Source: Stenopsyche tienmushanensis (Eukaryota; Arthropoda; Insecta; Trichoptera; Stenopsychidae). From it: DNA of 64,000 nt. Both the position numbers and the translations under genes were made by a program. Below are positions 1 to 10,854 of the stretch, piece after piece (within the stretch, counting starts at the first letter, position 1; every line of letters starts with the position of its first letter). Below the pieces are notes generated by a model that had not been told where the DNA came from, made no database searches, and saw only the letters and a list, made by a program, of their open reading frames with translations. The stretch spans positions 310,001 through 374,000 of the forward strand of contig WACJ01000069.1 in NCBI GenBank assembly GCA_008973525.1, given 5' to 3'.

Positions 1-381
1 CGAGCGATGACATTCTTCACCATGGAAGTCTTAAGTCCTGAACAGGTAATTTACAACAAAAATATTGAACATATTTTTATTTTGTATAATATTGTGTATA
101 ACTTAGACTATAATTATAAAGAAATATTGAAAAATAAAAAAATAGTGAACGATCGAAGAAAAGTTTGTCTTTTTATCAACATTTTTTGTTGTTTTTTGTT
201 CATTAAATAAACAATTTTTAATGTTTTCGGATAATTGTAGTCTATACGATGAAAACGTTTAATATAAACGTGTTTGCCAAATTTCATAAATAATACTCAT
301 CTAGGGCTTGTGGGAGCACTTCCATGAGCTTGAAAAAGTAGTTTCGAAAAAAACGCGTTTAAAGTCCCACCTCTCCTCAGC
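1..381 (-). repeat. Left copy of inverted dispersed repeat F
   Basis: This stretch is closely similar to the reverse complement of about 5309-5685, so the two form inverted copies about 5 kb apart. Shared landmarks are the CACCATGGAAGTCTTAA segment near the outer end, TAGTCTATACGATGAAA in the middle and CCTCAGC at the inner end. The copy may continue beyond the left edge. On the minus strand it carries a decayed version of the reading frame that is open in the right copy. The element class is not recognised. Confidence 0.75.
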
Positions 382-3300
382 TTCTCTTTGTCTCTTAATA
401 AGCAATTCAAAATCATTTGATAAAAATGATTTTGATTTACGTATAATTATATTTGTTAAGCAAAATTCAAATATGCAATTGAAACATACAGCAAATGTGT
501 CTCAGAATTGAATTATTTTACAATAGGATTTAGATAGGAATTGTTATATTAGGCAATAAATCATAATTAAAATATACTTTTGGATATGTTAAAAAAAACG
601 CTTTCATTGTCATCTTCATATTTATGCATTTAAGGAAGTTTTGTATTGTTCTTTGAATAGTCAACGTGTATTGTTTCCGCGTTGTTTAATTGGTCATGCT
701 TGCATTAAAGCCTTAGCATGTTGAATGCCTAATGAAAAGTCAATACATCCTCAATGAGCCCCAATACAAATTGGCGTGTTATTTTCAAAGAAATCCAATA
801 ATAAATAACTGTCGCTGAAAGAACCAGACTCATGGTTAAATAAAGCGTTTACATTGTAGGATTTAAGTTAAGAGCACACCTGCTTTGATGCTGGAAGGTA
901 TTTTTATTTTGTTAAGCAATTCTTTGTTCTCGCATCCAATAGTATTGCAAACAATGAAGCACAGGTACAAAAACGAAGGTTAAAAATCCATTCATGGGAC
1001 CGAGTCCATTCACAGGATAAAGGAAATTAAGTAAACCATCGTCTCGGAGGATTCCTACGACAGACTTGCCGGCGCCCGCAAATATAACGTTGCTTGGGTT
1101 TTTTTTTTTCTTGAATATGTTAAAAGATTGAGTGGATCCAAACATGATTTTCAGTTGTGAAACTTGTATCTTAGAGTGATTGAGTTTTTTGTTTGGAGTT
1201 GTTTGGAAGTGGAGGCCTTTAATGTGGCTTTTAATGATGGAATTGCGGTTGAGAGTTCGTCGTGGTTCGGAAACAATTCCATTACATATCGGGTACGAGT
1301 GCTCTATAGGCGTATTCGAGGCTTTGAATTTTGTTGTCGAATACACCAATGTCGATAAACACTACAAAGGCTTTGTAGGAATACAAGCCTTCGAACATTT
1401 TGAGACAAAGGGTAAAATCCATCTATGGGATTTGATTGTATTAACTTTTCTTATATCAAATTCTAAATCGATCCGAGCCATAGTTTATTTTGTTGATCAA
1501 ATATAAATGAGATTTTTTTTGAAAAGGCAATAGCGAATATTTGACAAGAACTCTTCAATATCATCATTCGATATTGAAGACTAACATATGCAATGAAATC
1601 TTATTACTAATCAACAACGATAAAAAAGCAATGTTATTAGGGTTGCTAAGCGTCCTGGATTGACCGGGGCTGTCCCGGTATTGATGTTGCTCTCCCCTAA
1701 AATTCCGGATGAATGTCAAATTGTTTACTATCAAAATGGTGCTTCATAACAAGAACCATTAAATAAATTAAATTGATGATGTAACGTAGAGGACGGTCAA
1801 GACGCAGAAGTAAAATGGGAGCGCTCTCGGGCAGAGTCTTCGAACTACAGCTATGGGCCTGCAAGAAGGACGTCTTTCCGCAGCCAAGGTTATTCGACGA
1901 CTTCCACTTCCTGCGTGCCACTACCGAACGAAAAGTGATGCACGCATAAGAAGGTAAATAGACCATGATGTATTTACTATAACTCGACTCTAATAATGGG
2001 AATATCAATATGAAATATAATAAATAGGATTCAGAATTTTGTAGAATTTCATATGGTGTACTAAATACGTATCATGGTAGCACGCGATTGATTTTAACTT
2101 GATAACTATCATGAGTAATTTTGGAGCAGTAAATGGCCATAATAGGGCTTGGATCTACTCAGGTCATAATTTGGGGGCCGAGATTTTTATAACCAAGGTT
2201 TGATAACGAGTGCATAGATAATTAATAAATATGCATATTTGACAAAAATATTTTTGACATAACAATTTATCATTTTTTGCATAATTTATTTAATTGCCCA
2301 AGCAATATAATCCTGTAAGCTGTCGGCATTATAATATTTCCATCTGCCATTTTTCGCAGTTTCAATTAATTTTCTCAATAGGAGAAGAACAAATAGCATT
2401 TGTAGCGCTTTGTTCGTAACTTCATAAAATGGCCCGACTAAGCTCTATGACGGAAGAAACTTTACAAACATGAAATTAATTAATTTCATGAAAGCTGCAC
2501 TTTTAATTAAAGCTCTTGAACTTGAATGAAATTATACAAAACAAGTTCTCTGAGGGCAGCAGTGTTACGGGAAAGGAATAATTTTGTATGCAGCGGATTT
2601 CGCTTATCTGGGCAACTATTTAATTAGAGCAGCCATTTGAACCAAGGCTTCCAGTAGCAAAATAATTATAAGATGCAAATGTGTACATCATAATAATTGA
2701 GCTTTTGCAAAAACAGCTGTATTTATTGTTTTCAGATTTCATTTCAAGTCTCATTTTGATATCATTTTATTAAAAGATATTGTATATTATTAAACCTAAA
2801 CACTAAGAAATCCATTTTTTCCCATTAGCAGAAGTTTATTATGAGATGAATTAGCGAATTTCTATAATTGCATACGTCTATCAAAGCAATCTTTGATTGT
2901 ATCTTAATTTTTTTGGTGCTATTTCATAATGGCCATCGCTTATTTCACACAAAGCGTATCTCCATTTCCAGTTTACTACGTTACATGGCTCAATAATTCT
3001 GAATATGTGACATTATTTTTAGCTTAATCCTGTTATATGGAATAATTTGCAAATTTAGCTAAGCTTCTTCCCACATCAATTTGTATTATGGATATCCTAT
3101 CCGCTGGATTTCCCTCGAAGCCGGTCTCGCAGAAACGAAACCGAGTGTCCTTAATCATCAAACCAAATCATGTAAACACGCATTTGCCATCCATTAGTCA
3201 AGTGGCGGAAAACTTATGGTGTACACTTATCAGGAATTCAATAAAATCATGCGGAGCCATGATCACATCCCCTGCTGTTTATTTATATACAAACCCCTAC

Positions 3301-5200
3301 TATTAGTATTCCATGCGCATACAATCGAATCAATGAAATACTGCGATTCGAATTGGAAATATTTTTTTAATATAACATCAAGGATGGCGAATCGGGGATT
3401 TAAATAATATATAGACGAAGATTCATGATTTTTCTGAAGTATCAATTTATTTTTAAAAAAATATGTTTTTGCGTTACAAATGTATACAATTAAGCGTAAA
3501 AGTTTTCATGTTCATTTCAATCGATATATTTTTATTTGTGTATTTAATTTGTGAATTTGAGCCTCAAAGTACTTTCTTAAGCTTTCAAAGCAAGCTTATA
3601 ATTAATGTCCGTTTGTAGCGATTGCCCTGTTCTGTTATAAAAATTATATTTTTGAACTTCCATGTTATAGTATAATCTCTCAGCAATCTAAGATACATGT
3701 GTCTATCAGTCTATTATAACTGTCAAACCGCCGATAACAGCACGCTAATTTTAAATTGAATACTATTAAATGATTTATACATAACGCTTAAATGGAGCTT
3801 AAGCATAATAATGTGATTGTATTTAATTATACTTGGGTGACTAGTTTCAATCCAATTCCTGATCTGCTAGAACAATCAAACTCAAACTGTAATGATGCTA
3901 TCAATATCACAGAGTGCCATAATTGTGTTCCAAAACTAACGACAAATTCCATGGAATCAAAAAAAAATCAAAGCAGAACTATATCCAAACCTCTGCAATA
4001 AACAAAATTGCAAGATCTAATTTAAAAGTATAAATGCATGGAATGAAAGATTTACACAAAAGTAGGGTTTTTCCACGATTCAACAAAAAGTTAATAATCT
4101 AAATAGCGTTTCTTATTGAAGATTAAGTCCACGGATTATTTAAAGTAGATTATTAAAAACGAGGATCTGCTCAAATAATGATATGATTAGTAAAATCAAC
4201 TAATTTTGCATATTTTATGGCAATTCTGCACTCTGAAATGAGTAAATTCATAAGTATAAAAAAATCATTTTTATATTGAAGATGATTTTCTTTGAATTTA
4301 TATTAAAAATATTTCATAAGATTATTGTATTTAAACAATGAAAATATATCTCATACAATATTATGACTCTTATAAAATATTTTTATCCCGTTTCGAAATA
4401 TTTTATTAGATTAGAGAGTTGAGGGTTGCGAATATTCATACGAAAGAGGGTCAAATATATGTTGTTGTACATATTTTAGGCATTCGTTCTTATTGAGATT
4501 ATTCTTTTTTATATCTTCATTTACATATTTTTTGCTATGCTACGACACAAATAGATGGAATGGTTAAAATCGAAGCAGCCTTTGATCGTTATGGATATTT
4601 TTAAAGTCTGGTACGGCACACCTGATACAGATCCGTAGGCTGCTTCCTCGGCATTAAATCGTTAAGTATTCAAAGCACTTGAAGTTGAGCGCCGAAGTTC
4701 AAGCATTTGTGGGCCGCCCTTCACGGCCCATTCAGCAATTTCTATCTATTAGTAAAACAGAAGTCTTCGGAAAGAATATTGAATAAAACATGAGGAGACT
4801 TTTGAGTGGATTTAAAACAATATTCAATCAGTTGTGTAAGCAAGACTTGTGACCGCAAGCTGCGCCCATAACGAGCCTTCGAATAATATTTGACTTGCGG
4901 ACTGACTAATAATTAATAAGCGATTTGATTTGCAACTTTGCAATTTAATTTTTGTACTCACCCCAAAGAAAACTATATGCATAGCACTCGAACTTTTGGA
5001 GTTTTAGAGGCGGGGTTGTTGAATCCGCCCTGTTCTGTTAAGCGGTACCGCCCCGATGGAATATTGGTATTAATGCGACCCTCGCAGAAAATGCAACCTA
5101 ACCAAAAACCTAAGTGGGGATATTAGGGTAGTGCATTGTTGTACAATTCATTCACTATTGTATTTATTTGGCAGTCAGGGGTTCATAACTTGCGGCAATT
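382..5200. other. Gene-poor stretch between inverted repeat copies
   Basis: This is AT-rich sequence without a convincing gene. It holds one minus-strand open frame (912-1349, listed separately), a short fragment of repeat B near 1840-1950 (shared AGCCAAGG, CGACGACTTCC and TGCGTGCCACTACC-type words) and scattered short open frames (for example 3088-3306, 3792-4001 and 4938-5126) with no recognisable domains. Nothing else is supportable. Confidence 0.5.
912..1349 (-). pseudogene. Unidentified open frame, possible decayed gene fragment
   Basis: This is a 145-residue open frame on the minus strand. Its C-terminal half reads like folded protein, with a glycine-rich stretch (FAGAGKSVVGILRDDG) followed by a hydrophobic segment (GFLTFVFVPVLHCLQYYW) that could span a membrane. 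The N-terminal half is low in hydrophobic pattern and contains no motif I know. Other minus-strand frames just upstream (towards 1440) also look protein-like but are offset, which would fit a frameshifted retrocopy. A 108-residue frame overlaps it on the plus strand (1180-1506), so one of the two must be chance. I cannot name a family. It may be a pseudogene or simply a lucky open frame. Confidence 0.25.
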
Positions 5201-5209
5201 GCGTTAAAA

Positions 5210-5685
5210 CAACCTCAAATGTTTAAGAATACGTTCAATAAATTTCATGTCGATATAAATGAAATTCGCAAAATGATAGACCAACGAGGAGAAACTGGGC
5301 ATCACGAGGCTGAGGAAAGGAGAAACTTTTTACGCGTTTTTCTCGAAACTACTTTTTCCAAGCTCATGGAAGTACACGCCCTAGATAAGTATTCTTTATG
5401 AAATTTGATAAAAACGTGTATAATAAATGCTTTCATCGTATAGACTACAATTATCTAAAAATAATTAAAAGTGTTTATTTAATGAACAAAAAACTACAAA
5501 AAATGTTGGTAAAAACACAAACTTTTTTTTCGATCGCTCACAATTTTTTTATTTTTTAATATTTCATCTTGATTGTAGTCTAAGCTATACACAATATTAT
5601 ACAAAGTAAAAATATGTTTCATTTTATTTTTGTTAATCACTTGTTTGGGATTTAAGACTTCCATGGTGAAGAATACCATCGCTCG
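5210..5685 (+). repeat. Right copy of inverted repeat F with residual open frame
   Basis: This is the inverted partner of 1-381. It contains a 60-residue plus-strand open frame (5219-5401) rich in charged residues (HHEAEERRNFLRVFLETTF, then KLMEVHALDKYSL before the stop). The same C-terminal coding text is visible but frame-disrupted in the left copy. The shared reading frame suggests that the repeat carries the 3' end of an element-encoded or captured gene followed by an AT-rich 3' tail. The family is not recognised. Confidence 0.65.
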
Positions 5686-6004
5686 TGCACCGAAATACGT
5701 GGCTCCCCCCCACTTCCACTACCATACTTTATCAAACTTTAAAAAATATATTTTTATATTCAATAAAGATCGCCTAATCAATACACTAAATATCAACATT
5801 CTATATTTAATACTTTTTGCATAAAAAAAGGTTAAAATATCGATCACTTTTAGGCCCAACAAGATAGAAACGTCCCTTAAATATTTAGAAAACTCTTTTG
5901 GTGTTGCCCGAAAAAAATGTACCTACAAAACAAGTGGATCATATAGTTAATAATAACATAACGTCAACATTTTATTATTATTATATTTATGACCAATGAA
6001 TATA

Positions 6005-6421
6005 CACTTGGGTCTGTTTTTATGCGGATCTTTTATATGCGAATTCGCATTAAAAAATCTAAAATTAACACAAGCAAGTTACAACCGTTATATAGGGCGA
6101 TGGGCCAACGGAATTTTCGGTAAATCTAGCAACTCTTCTCAAAAGCTTAATAATTATATTTGTATGGTTATCGAGTAATATAGACTTTAGTAAAGCAATT
6201 TTAAGATAAATATGTATTGTGTTTTTATTTACATCATTTTTTATAAACTTTTTTTATGCGATTTTCGGTACATTTTATCACATTGATTTGAAGTTATGCG
6301 GTTTTTAAAAATAATCGGACCTATCCCTCAGTTTTCTATGTAGTCCAATTCTTTTTTAATGCGATTTTTTATATGCGACTTCCCGTGGAACGTATCTATC
6401 GCATAAAAACAGACTTAAGTG
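6005..6421. mobile_element. TA-flanked MITE, family C copy 1
   Basis: This element of about 417 bp starts CACTTGGGTCTGTTTTTATG and ends in the inverted form CGCATAAAAACAGACTTAAG plus TG. It is flanked on both sides by TA (6003-6004 and 6422-6423), the target duplication of Tc1/mariner elements. Internal words such as ATGCGGTTTTTAAAA and TTTATGCGATTTT recur in both orientations, so much of it can fold on itself. It has no coding capacity. Relatives lie at 10253-10852 and 48879-49253. Confidence 0.8.
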
Positions 6422-6423
6422 TA

Positions 6424-7020
6424 ATCATATTGCAGATACACATTCATTTATCCAAGTCATCCAAATATTTATTTTTTGTCAACCCTCATAAATGAATGAT
6501 ATATCAGCGTTGGTATTAAGAAAGAATTGAGATATTTCAATTTTTTAGTCTGAATATTTGTACATAATTACAATATTTAGGAATTTTGCGAAACTACTGA
6601 TTTAAAAGCTTCCAGAATGTGTATAAAATGCATAAAGTGATTATTTACACTTTTCCTCAAAATGAAACCTATATTAATTTTGTAGATGTTTTTGAAGGAA
6701 AGGCATATTTTTCACTTATTTAAAAAAGAACAAGAATGAAAAAATTAAATTAATTCATATTTTGTGATCTTAAATATTTTTTGCAAATTTAAGCATAATT
6801 ATATAATAAGTATTTAAAAAAAAGGTTATGGACCCCTTAGAGCACGTGTAAACATATTATACATTAGGGATGTGCAAATTGCGATCTGATCAAATCCAAG
6901 CAGAGTGGGGAGAAAAGGTTCTGGGGGAGGGGTCACATACATTTTGTTAATGTGCCAACTTATACAAAAAAAATTTAGTGCCAATAAGGGTGAGTACTCT
7001 TAATAGGGTGTGGACGTTGC
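6424..7020. other. AT-rich 5' flank of ind
   Basis: This is mostly AT-rich non-coding sequence between the MITE and the ind transcription unit. It contains runs such as a poly-A stretch near 6817 and a short more balanced segment from about 6890 to 7015 (for example GAGTGGGGAGAAAAGG). No gene is seen. The segment closest to the gene is the likely proximal promoter region by position only. Confidence 0.4.
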
Positions 7021-7026
7021 ATTTCG

Positions 7027-7031
7027 TCAGT
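7027..7031 (+). promoter_or_regulatory. Possible initiator (TCAGT) for ind
   Basis: TCAGT matches the arthropod initiator motif and lies 164 bases before the ind start codon, in a segment clearly less AT-rich than its surroundings (GTGTGGCGCGTGC follows). No TATA box is evident about 30 bases upstream and no convincing downstream element is seen. The motif is short, so this is a weak call. Confidence 0.25.
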
Positions 7032-7192
7032 GTGGCGCGTGCAGTCAAACAACAACGATCTCCCCGAACTGCATTCATTGCACATTGTGATCTGATTTCC
7101 GATAATCCAGTGTCGTAAATATCGGACAGTGTCGTCTTTTCTGGGACATGTTATTGCGCAAATCGACCAAGTGATTAAATAAGTGTGCCAAA

Positions 7193-8089
7193 ATGTCTCG
7201 TTCGTTTTTGGTCGATTCTTTGATCAACAATACGCCTAAGGACTTCCCGTCGATGAGATTACCGGAGCCTTCTATGAGAGCACCTATACCGAATATGGAT
7301 TGTCGACCTCCGATGCCACCACATAATGCCGGATATTTGAGCTCTTATCTGCTGTCTTTGGGTCTTCAAAGCCATCATCTATTCAATCCGATGTTCAATC
7401 AATTGATTCCGAAGAGTCATCTTCTTAGACCGATTCCGAATCTTGCTAGACCGCAACCGCAACATAATTTCCCACCAATTCCTTCACATCTTCTTCCTAT
7501 ACAAAATGTTGAATTGAATGAAAGAACTTCTCCTTTGCATAGATCTAATCCTTCTCCGCCTATTCAAAAACATGGTTATTCCTCGCCTAAAAGTTATTCA
7601 TATTCTCCGCCTTATCCTCAAACATCACCATCGCATCAAAGAAGATTGTCACCGGTGTGTTCCGGCGATGAAAGCAGAGGATCTACACCACCTCAATCAC
7701 CAACTTATGCAGAAGATAAGATTTCAAAAGAAAGAAGCAAGATCGACATGAAAGAAGATTCAAGTAAGCGCATCCGAACAGCATTTACCAGCGTGCAGCT
7801 TTTAGAACTCGAGCGCGAATTCTCAATGAACATGTATTTATCGCGATTGAGGAGGATAGAAATCGCCACTAATCTCAGACTATCAGAAAAACAAGTCAAA
7901 ATCTGGTTCCAAAACAGAAGAGTCAAATACAAGAAGGAAGACATCCCGTCGGGAGCTGCTGCTTCACACGGACCACAAAGCAGATGCTGCTGTTTGAGGA
8001 CTTGCAGCTCTTCCAGAAGATCGTCGCGATCCGAAGCGTCGTGCGATGAAGATCATTCATTCATTGACGTCATGCAAACCGATGAATAA
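7193..8089 (+). CDS. Intermediate neuroblasts defective / Gsx-family homeodomain protein
   Basis: The gene encodes a 298-residue DNA-binding transcription factor in one uninterrupted exon. Residues 1-11 read [11 protein letters not shown], the repressor-type N-terminal motif conserved in Gsx/ind proteins. Residues 12-185 are rich in proline and serine and probably disordered. The homeodomain is at about residues 191-250 (bases 7763-7942): [20 protein letters not shown] opens it, [11 protein letters not shown] lies in helices 1-2, and recognition helix 3 is [16 protein letters not shown] with Gln50 and Asn51 in place. The short tail has a cysteine run (RCCCLRTC) and an acidic end. Family knowledge: ind specifies the intermediate column of the insect ventral nerve cord, downstream of dorsoventral signals. 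The start was chosen because it gives the conserved N-terminal motif and sits in good context (CCAAAATG). Vertebrate Gsx genes have an intron before the homeobox; none is present here. Confidence 0.96.
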   Translation: MSRSFLVDSLINNTPKDFPSMRLPEPSMRAPIPNMDCRPPMPPHNAGYLSSYLLSLGLQSHHLFNPMFNQLIPKSHLLRPIPNLARPQPQHNFPPIPSHLLPIQNVELNERTSPLHRSNPSPPIQKHGYSSPKSYSYSPPYPQTSPSHQRRLSPVCSGDESRGSTPPQSPTYAEDKISKERSKIDMKEDSSKRIRTAFTSVQLLELEREFSMNMYLSRLRRIEIATNLRLSEKQVKIWFQNRRVKYKKEDIPSGAAASHGPQSRCCCLRTCSSSRRSSRSEASCDEDHSFIDVMQTDE

Positions 8090-8106
8090 ATACAAAATAG
8101 TACTAA

Positions 8107-8144
8107 AATAAACGGCTTTAATAATTTATTTTCTTGTGAATAAA
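8107..8144 (+). terminator. Poly(A) signals of ind
   Basis: AATAAA occurs at 8107-8112 and again at 8139-8144, only 18 and 50 bases after the ind stop codon. Either could direct 3' end formation, which would give a very short 3' UTR. Further AT-rich hexamers follow downstream, so a longer UTR is also possible. Confidence 0.5.
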
Positions 8145-10252
8145 ATGTATAATATAACAATAATGGCTATTGGCTGATTCCAAAATTCTAATTAAACTAT
8201 TACGAAATAAAATATATTTTTATAGAATAATGTATGTATATATATATTTTTGGTATTTATGATATTAAAACATGTTGCTCAAAATTTAAATGTATATTTT
8301 TAATAAATTAATATGAAACATATTCATGGTTTTTATTCATATATCATGTATGGTGTGCTAAATGGTTCATATGATTTTTTTTTAATATTGAACCCTCAAA
8401 TAATACTAAATTTTTACAATACTACAATGGTTCTAGAAACTCATTAGATCAAGATGTAATACATTTTATGATAAGATCGGAAATAAATCTAATGAAATCA
8501 TAAGATCGTAAAACCTAATGAAATCTTTAAAGAAAAAAGTTCGTTAACATTGAATGTATGCTGGATAAATTAAACAAACTAACTATAAAAAAGTGGATAC
8601 AGCAGTACATAAATCTATAGAAGAAGAAGAGATTGTTGACGTAAATTTGGTGGATATTAAAATTGAAGTTGTAAAACATTTTCCCCTGAAAAAGAATGTT
8701 ATATTTTTTAAGTGAAGATCCTTACATTAGAATTTAAGATAAACTTCATAAACGCTTAGATATATATATAACTGAATTTATAAAGATATTTTTGGCTACT
8801 CTAGACCAAGAACATCCAATCTATCAGGTCAGTCCAAAAGTTGTGACCTGAAAAGACTGTTCCGTGAGATGAATCCATCCTTTCTGCGATAAATCAGCAA
8901 GCAATATAGCTTATGACGTTTTATAAAATGAGCTCCGAATTGACATAACGTGATATTTTTCAAAACGCCTAATGTCTGTATTATGCTAATATTCTCAGTA
9001 TATTTAATAACTTCCACTAATTGTAATTTCAGAATTTAGTATATCACATTTCATCCTTTTGAACTTCTGCATTAAAGCATGAAATGTGAAGTCTCGCATA
9101 ATAACATCTGATGTTTCATTATTACGCGTGTCACTCTTCAGCGCTATATTAATATTAATACACTGTTAATTAACCATTCAGATGAAAATAATACATGAAA
9201 TAATCCGCAACAAAGAGCGATATTTGTCTGCCTTTCTTTCGTACGGAGCTCTAATGAATACCGAATCCTGGACATGTTTCGAAATAAAAAAGCCATAAGT
9301 TTGCTTGCCCATAATCTTCTTCAAAAAGATCACATTTGTCCCTGGAGAGTTTTCAATTGGACGGAGTTCGAGCAAACGTGATCGTTTTTCCAGTCTACGG
9401 ACGTCTCCTAGTTTCACAGTTGGTCAAATCGATCGTTCCCGGTATAAAATAGTTAGATGTTCGATTTCCAGCCAGTCTTATGCATCTGTTGTCCAGGAAT
9501 AATTCACATTAGACAGAGAATCTGCTTTATTATTTATCTTAACGCTGCGGATAGACAGGAACACCTGAGGCGTGTTAATAATTGATGCAAAAGGTGGCTC
9601 GCAAAATTTGATCCTTGGCCGTATATACTCAATGAGGGGAGTAATTTCATTTAATATTAATTGCAGGCGAACACATTAAAAGATCCTGTAAAAAAGTTCA
9701 TTTAAATTTGGCTTATTAAAAAATCATATTGTGTTTGTAGGGATCCAAATATTGAATGAATAAATTGGAAGAATTATTGTCATGTAACAAATATTTTATA
9801 TCAAAAATATCTAGGTCTTTTCGAGTTAAAGTGGTATTCTATTAAAAGTCGATAATCTATTGAAGATGGGTCAAATTCTTAAACTATGATACATACCTTA
9901 CACCCAAACTTAAGTTCTGCATCGTTTCTTCCCCAGTATAAGTTTTAAAAGCTGATGCTTTTTTGTCTAAATAACTAAATAATTTAATATTTCTGTCTTT
10001 TAACTATCCACAGCTTTTATCTCGAAATAATATGAATGCCCTCTTATTCAGTGACATCTAGAATATATTTCGTAGGTATAATAACCCATATTGCTATTCC
10101 ATATAATCAAACGAAGAAGCTATAACATCTTGCATTTTACACTCTAAATTAGATGCCAATCTTAGATGTTATTGTAACTTAAGTGGTTAACATTAACACA
10201 TTACCATTGGGTTATATATTTGCGAAAATTACGTAGTGAAAACAAGTTAGTA
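8145..10252. other. Gene-free 3' flank of ind with one balanced block
   Basis: No gene is seen. 8145-9050 is AT-rich. A block at about 9050-9640 is clearly less AT-rich and contains CACCTG (an E-box) close to TTAATAATTGATG homeodomain-type AT cores, plus GGTATAAAATAG. It could be a cis-regulatory element of ind, but that rests only on composition and position. 9650-10250 is AT-rich again with nothing recognisable. Confidence 0.35.
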
Positions 10253-10852
10253 CACTCAAATCTTTTTTTTGTGCGACTTTTTTTGTACGATTTTGAAGTT
10301 ATGCGGTTTTTTTAAGCATTTTTTTTTTATTTCATAAAGGGTACGTATCGAGATATTTTGGATAAAATAGGAAATAAATCATCAACACTAACCGAAATTT
10401 GGAAAAAAAATATAATTTGGGACTGTGTAAATCATATTGCATCTGCTATCGCTGAATTACGACCACGCCCTTATTTTGGTTTAGATTTTTGAAATAATTG
10501 ACGCTCTATTATTCTTACCAAATTTATGTCAAAATAAGACCAAAAAATACTTGACTTTATATATTTTTTTTAACAGTCGCCATTTTGTGATTTATCATTT
10601 TTCAGTTGGGGAGTATAGTGACATTTTTGCTAATTATGATTTATATTGTTGTAAAGAGAAAATTTACACAGAACAATGAACTTTTTTAAAAACTTATTTT
10701 ATGCGATTTTGGATATATTTTATATAGCAGTTTCAAAGTTATGCCGTTTTTAAAATCCATCGAACGCATCTACACTTTTTCTATGTAAGTCATAGCTTTT
10801 TTTGTGCGATTTTCCGCAAAACGAATATACCGCACAAAAAAAGGTTTAAGTT
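10253..10852. mobile_element. TA-flanked MITE, family C copy 3 (diverged)
   Basis: This element of about 600 bp starts CACTCAAATCTTTTTTTGTG and ends GCACAAAAAAAGGTTTAAGT plus T, with TA on both sides (10251-10252 and 10853-10854). Like the two better copies it carries repeated internal words of the type TATGCGGTTTTT and GTGCGATTTT in both orientations. The GTGCG spelling replaces the ATGCG of the other copies, so it is an older or different subfamily. No open frame of note. Confidence 0.7.
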
Positions 10853-10854
10853 TA

